Below are positions 62,873 to 64,000 of a DNA stretch of 64,000 nucleotides, one piece after another (the stretch's first letter is position 1; every line of letters starts with the position of its first letter). The position numbers and the translations under genes are program-made. This DNA comes from Dysgonomonas sp. UBA5412 (GTDB lineage Bacteria; Bacteroidota; Bacteroidia; Bacteroidales; Dysgonomonadaceae), in assembly GCA_002409595.1 (NCBI GenBank), contig DHNQ01000006.1:41223-105222 (forward strand), given 5' to 3'. The notes beneath the pieces were generated by a model. That model ran no database searches. It was given only the letters and a program-made list of their open reading frames with translations, and had not been told where the DNA came from.

Positions 62873-63787
62873 TCAGTATTTCTTTTTGCCTTTTAGCAGG
62901 CTGTTTAACGCATCGTCAAGATGCTCATACATGAAGCGGAAATGCAAATCGAGCAATCGCTTAGGTATTACCCGCTGCCCATCCAAAACCATTGTGGACG
63001 ATTCGCCAAGCAATAGCTTGATGGCAAATGCAGGCATGCGAAACAGGCAAGGACGATAGAGCGTAGCTGACAATATTTTCGAAAATCGTTTATTGGTCAC
63101 CGGATTGGGTGCTGTGAGATTGAAACATCCTTGAGCTTCGGGCGTATTCAATAAAAACATTATTGCATTTAGCATATCTTGAATATGTATCCATGATATG
63201 TATTGCGATCCATTGCTCAATGAGCAGCCTAGCCCCAAGCGGAAGGGTAGGGTGAGCATGGATAACATACCACCTTCTTTAGCTAACACAATTCCCGTAC
63301 GTGATATGCAAACACGTGTCTTTTCACTTTGAGCCTCCAAGGCCAGTTCTTCCCATGTCTTACATAGTTGATGGGTGAATTCGTTGTGGGGCGTTGATTT
63401 CTCATCTACGATATTATCTTTCTGCTTACCATAATATCCTACTGCCGATCCTGATATAAATACCTGAGGGGGAGTCTCACTTATCTTTATCAGTTCGGTC
63501 AAGCGTTTTGTAATATTCCATCGGCTATTGCACAAGCGTTCCTTCTGATCTAGGCTCCAAGGCTTCCCAATAATAGGTTCACCAGCCAGATTGATTACGC
63601 CATCGTAGCCTGAGAGTGTATCTATGAATCCTAATGAGGTACAGTATGATATACGATTGCCCCAATTTTTTTCAGCCTTAGCTTTGTTGCGGGTAAGTAT
63701 TGTTATCTGATGATGTCCTTGCTTGAGCAGCATATTTATCAATGCGCTTCCAATAAGCCCCGTTCCTCCGGTTATAAATAAGTGCAT
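62873..63787 (-). CDS. TIGR01777-family NAD-dependent epimerase/dehydratase-like protein
   Basis: A 304-residue extended SDR protein. NAD-binding motif GGTGLIGS at residues 7-14, LAGEPIIGKPWSLDQKERLCNSRWNITKRL (TIGR01777 signature), the catalytic region FISGSAVGYYGKQKD (YxxxK-like) and RTGIVLAKEGGML. The C-terminal DUF1731 region ends with DLHFRFMYEHLDDALNSLL. The function of the family is unclear; its members are often near photolyase- or TspO-type genes, which fits the next gene here. Intact. Confidence 0.9.
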   Translation of the reverse strand: MHLFITGGTGLIGSALINMLLKQGHHQITILTRNKAKAEKNWGNRISYCTSLGFIDTLSGYDGVINLAGEPIIGKPWSLDQKERLCNSRWNITKRLTELIKISETPPQVFISGSAVGYYGKQKDNIVDEKSTPHNEFTHQLCKTWEELALEAQSEKTRVCISRTGIVLAKEGGMLSMLTLPFRLGLGCSLSNGSQYISWIHIQDMLNAIMFLLNTPEAQGCFNLTAPNPVTNKRFSKILSATLYRPCLFRMPAFAIKLLLGESSTMVLDGQRVIPKRLLDLHFRFMYEHLDDALNSLLKGKKKY

Positions 63788-63872
63788 ATTCTGATTTTTT
63801 TGTTCAACCGCTTTGTCTTCTTTTATTGAACAATGATTATTGCATTAATGTTTATTAATAAAGTAATGTCGT

Positions 63873-64000
63873 ATGAAAAAATCTTTATATATAATTGTAC
63901 CTGTACTTGTTTGCTTTTTAGTTGGATACAGTGCCAGTCTCTTTCAGGCGACATCTTTGACAGAATGGTATCCTTATCTGTATATAATAATTGAAAAAGG
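63873..64000 (+). CDS. TspO/MBR-like membrane protein, 5' part (runs off the window)
   Basis: The first 42 codons of a gene that continues past the window end: a hydrophobic first segment KSLYIIVPVLVCFLVGYSAS followed by LFQATSLTEWYPYL. This matches the start of TspO/MBR (tryptophan-rich sensory) proteins, which have a first membrane helix followed by a short helix with a W-Y pair. TspO proteins bind tetrapyrroles. It is divergent from the TIGR01777 gene (85 bp between starts). The call rests on a short segment only. Confidence 0.6.
   Translation, partial: MKKSLYIIVPVLVCFLVGYSASLFQATSLTEWYPYLYIIIEK

Noticed and set aside
1..64000. CRISPR arrays, insertion sequences or transposases
   Set aside because: I saw no regularly spaced direct repeats, no cas genes and no transposase or terminal-inverted-repeat pair in the window.

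Overview
The window comes from an AT-rich member of the Bacteroidota, most likely a Bacteroidales close to Dysgonomonas (inference). Supporting signs are two SusC/SusD pairs, an ECF sigma/FecR-controlled glycan locus, lipoprotein signals of the SSC type, a type IX secretion C-terminal domain, FISUMP and DUF4230 proteins, and TAnnTTTG -7 promoter boxes instead of sigma-70 -10 boxes.

Layout. 0.6-6.7 kb: SusC/SusD pair plus a secreted endonuclease/exonuclease/phosphatase-family protein. 6.9-11.6 kb: a cobalamin riboswitch followed by nrdH-nrdI-nrdE-nrdF (class Ib ribonucleotide reductase) and a corrinoid adenosyltransferase. 11.6-14.4 kb: an oxidoreductase, a CDF-like transporter and an AraC regulator. 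14.7-18.5 kb: a structured leader and four exported fibre-like proteins, three of them tandem C1q-like paralogues. 18.6-29.8 kb: a SnoaL-like protein, then ECF sigma, FecR, SusC with an STN domain, SusD and a ricin-GH2 beta-galactosidase, which form one polysaccharide utilisation locus. 30-31.5 kb: two lipoproteins and tRNA-Arg(TCT). 31.6-56.0 kb: phage structural and lysis genes lying in separate blocks between ordinary chromosomal genes (SmpA-like lipoprotein, FISUMP protein, DUF4230, GNAT, sucCD, tpx, nitroreductase/MarR, T9SS cargo). 56-64 kb: acetyltransferase, ECF sigma, Omp85 barrel, MaoC, S24 repressor, TIGR01777 epimerase and the start of a TspO-like gene.

The most unusual content is the 31.6-56.0 kb region. 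Portal, tape measure, tail-assembly chaperone (with a probable -1 frameshift), neck and tail proteins, prohead protease/scaffold, a capsid-arm/beta-helix fusion and a holin-amidase-spanin cassette are all open and full length, but they are split into five blocks on both strands. Each block, and a small extra unit coding for a 43-residue peptide, begins just downstream of the same element, TTATCTATW-N4-RAAM, which differs from the host TAnnTTTG box. Four of the five blocks and the small unit end in a clear hairpin terminator. No integrase, terminase or intact major capsid gene is visible. I read this as a dispersed, possibly domesticated and co-regulated phage-derived particle (gene-transfer-agent-like or tailocin-like). 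The alternative is a prophage scattered by rearrangement and caught before its genes decayed.
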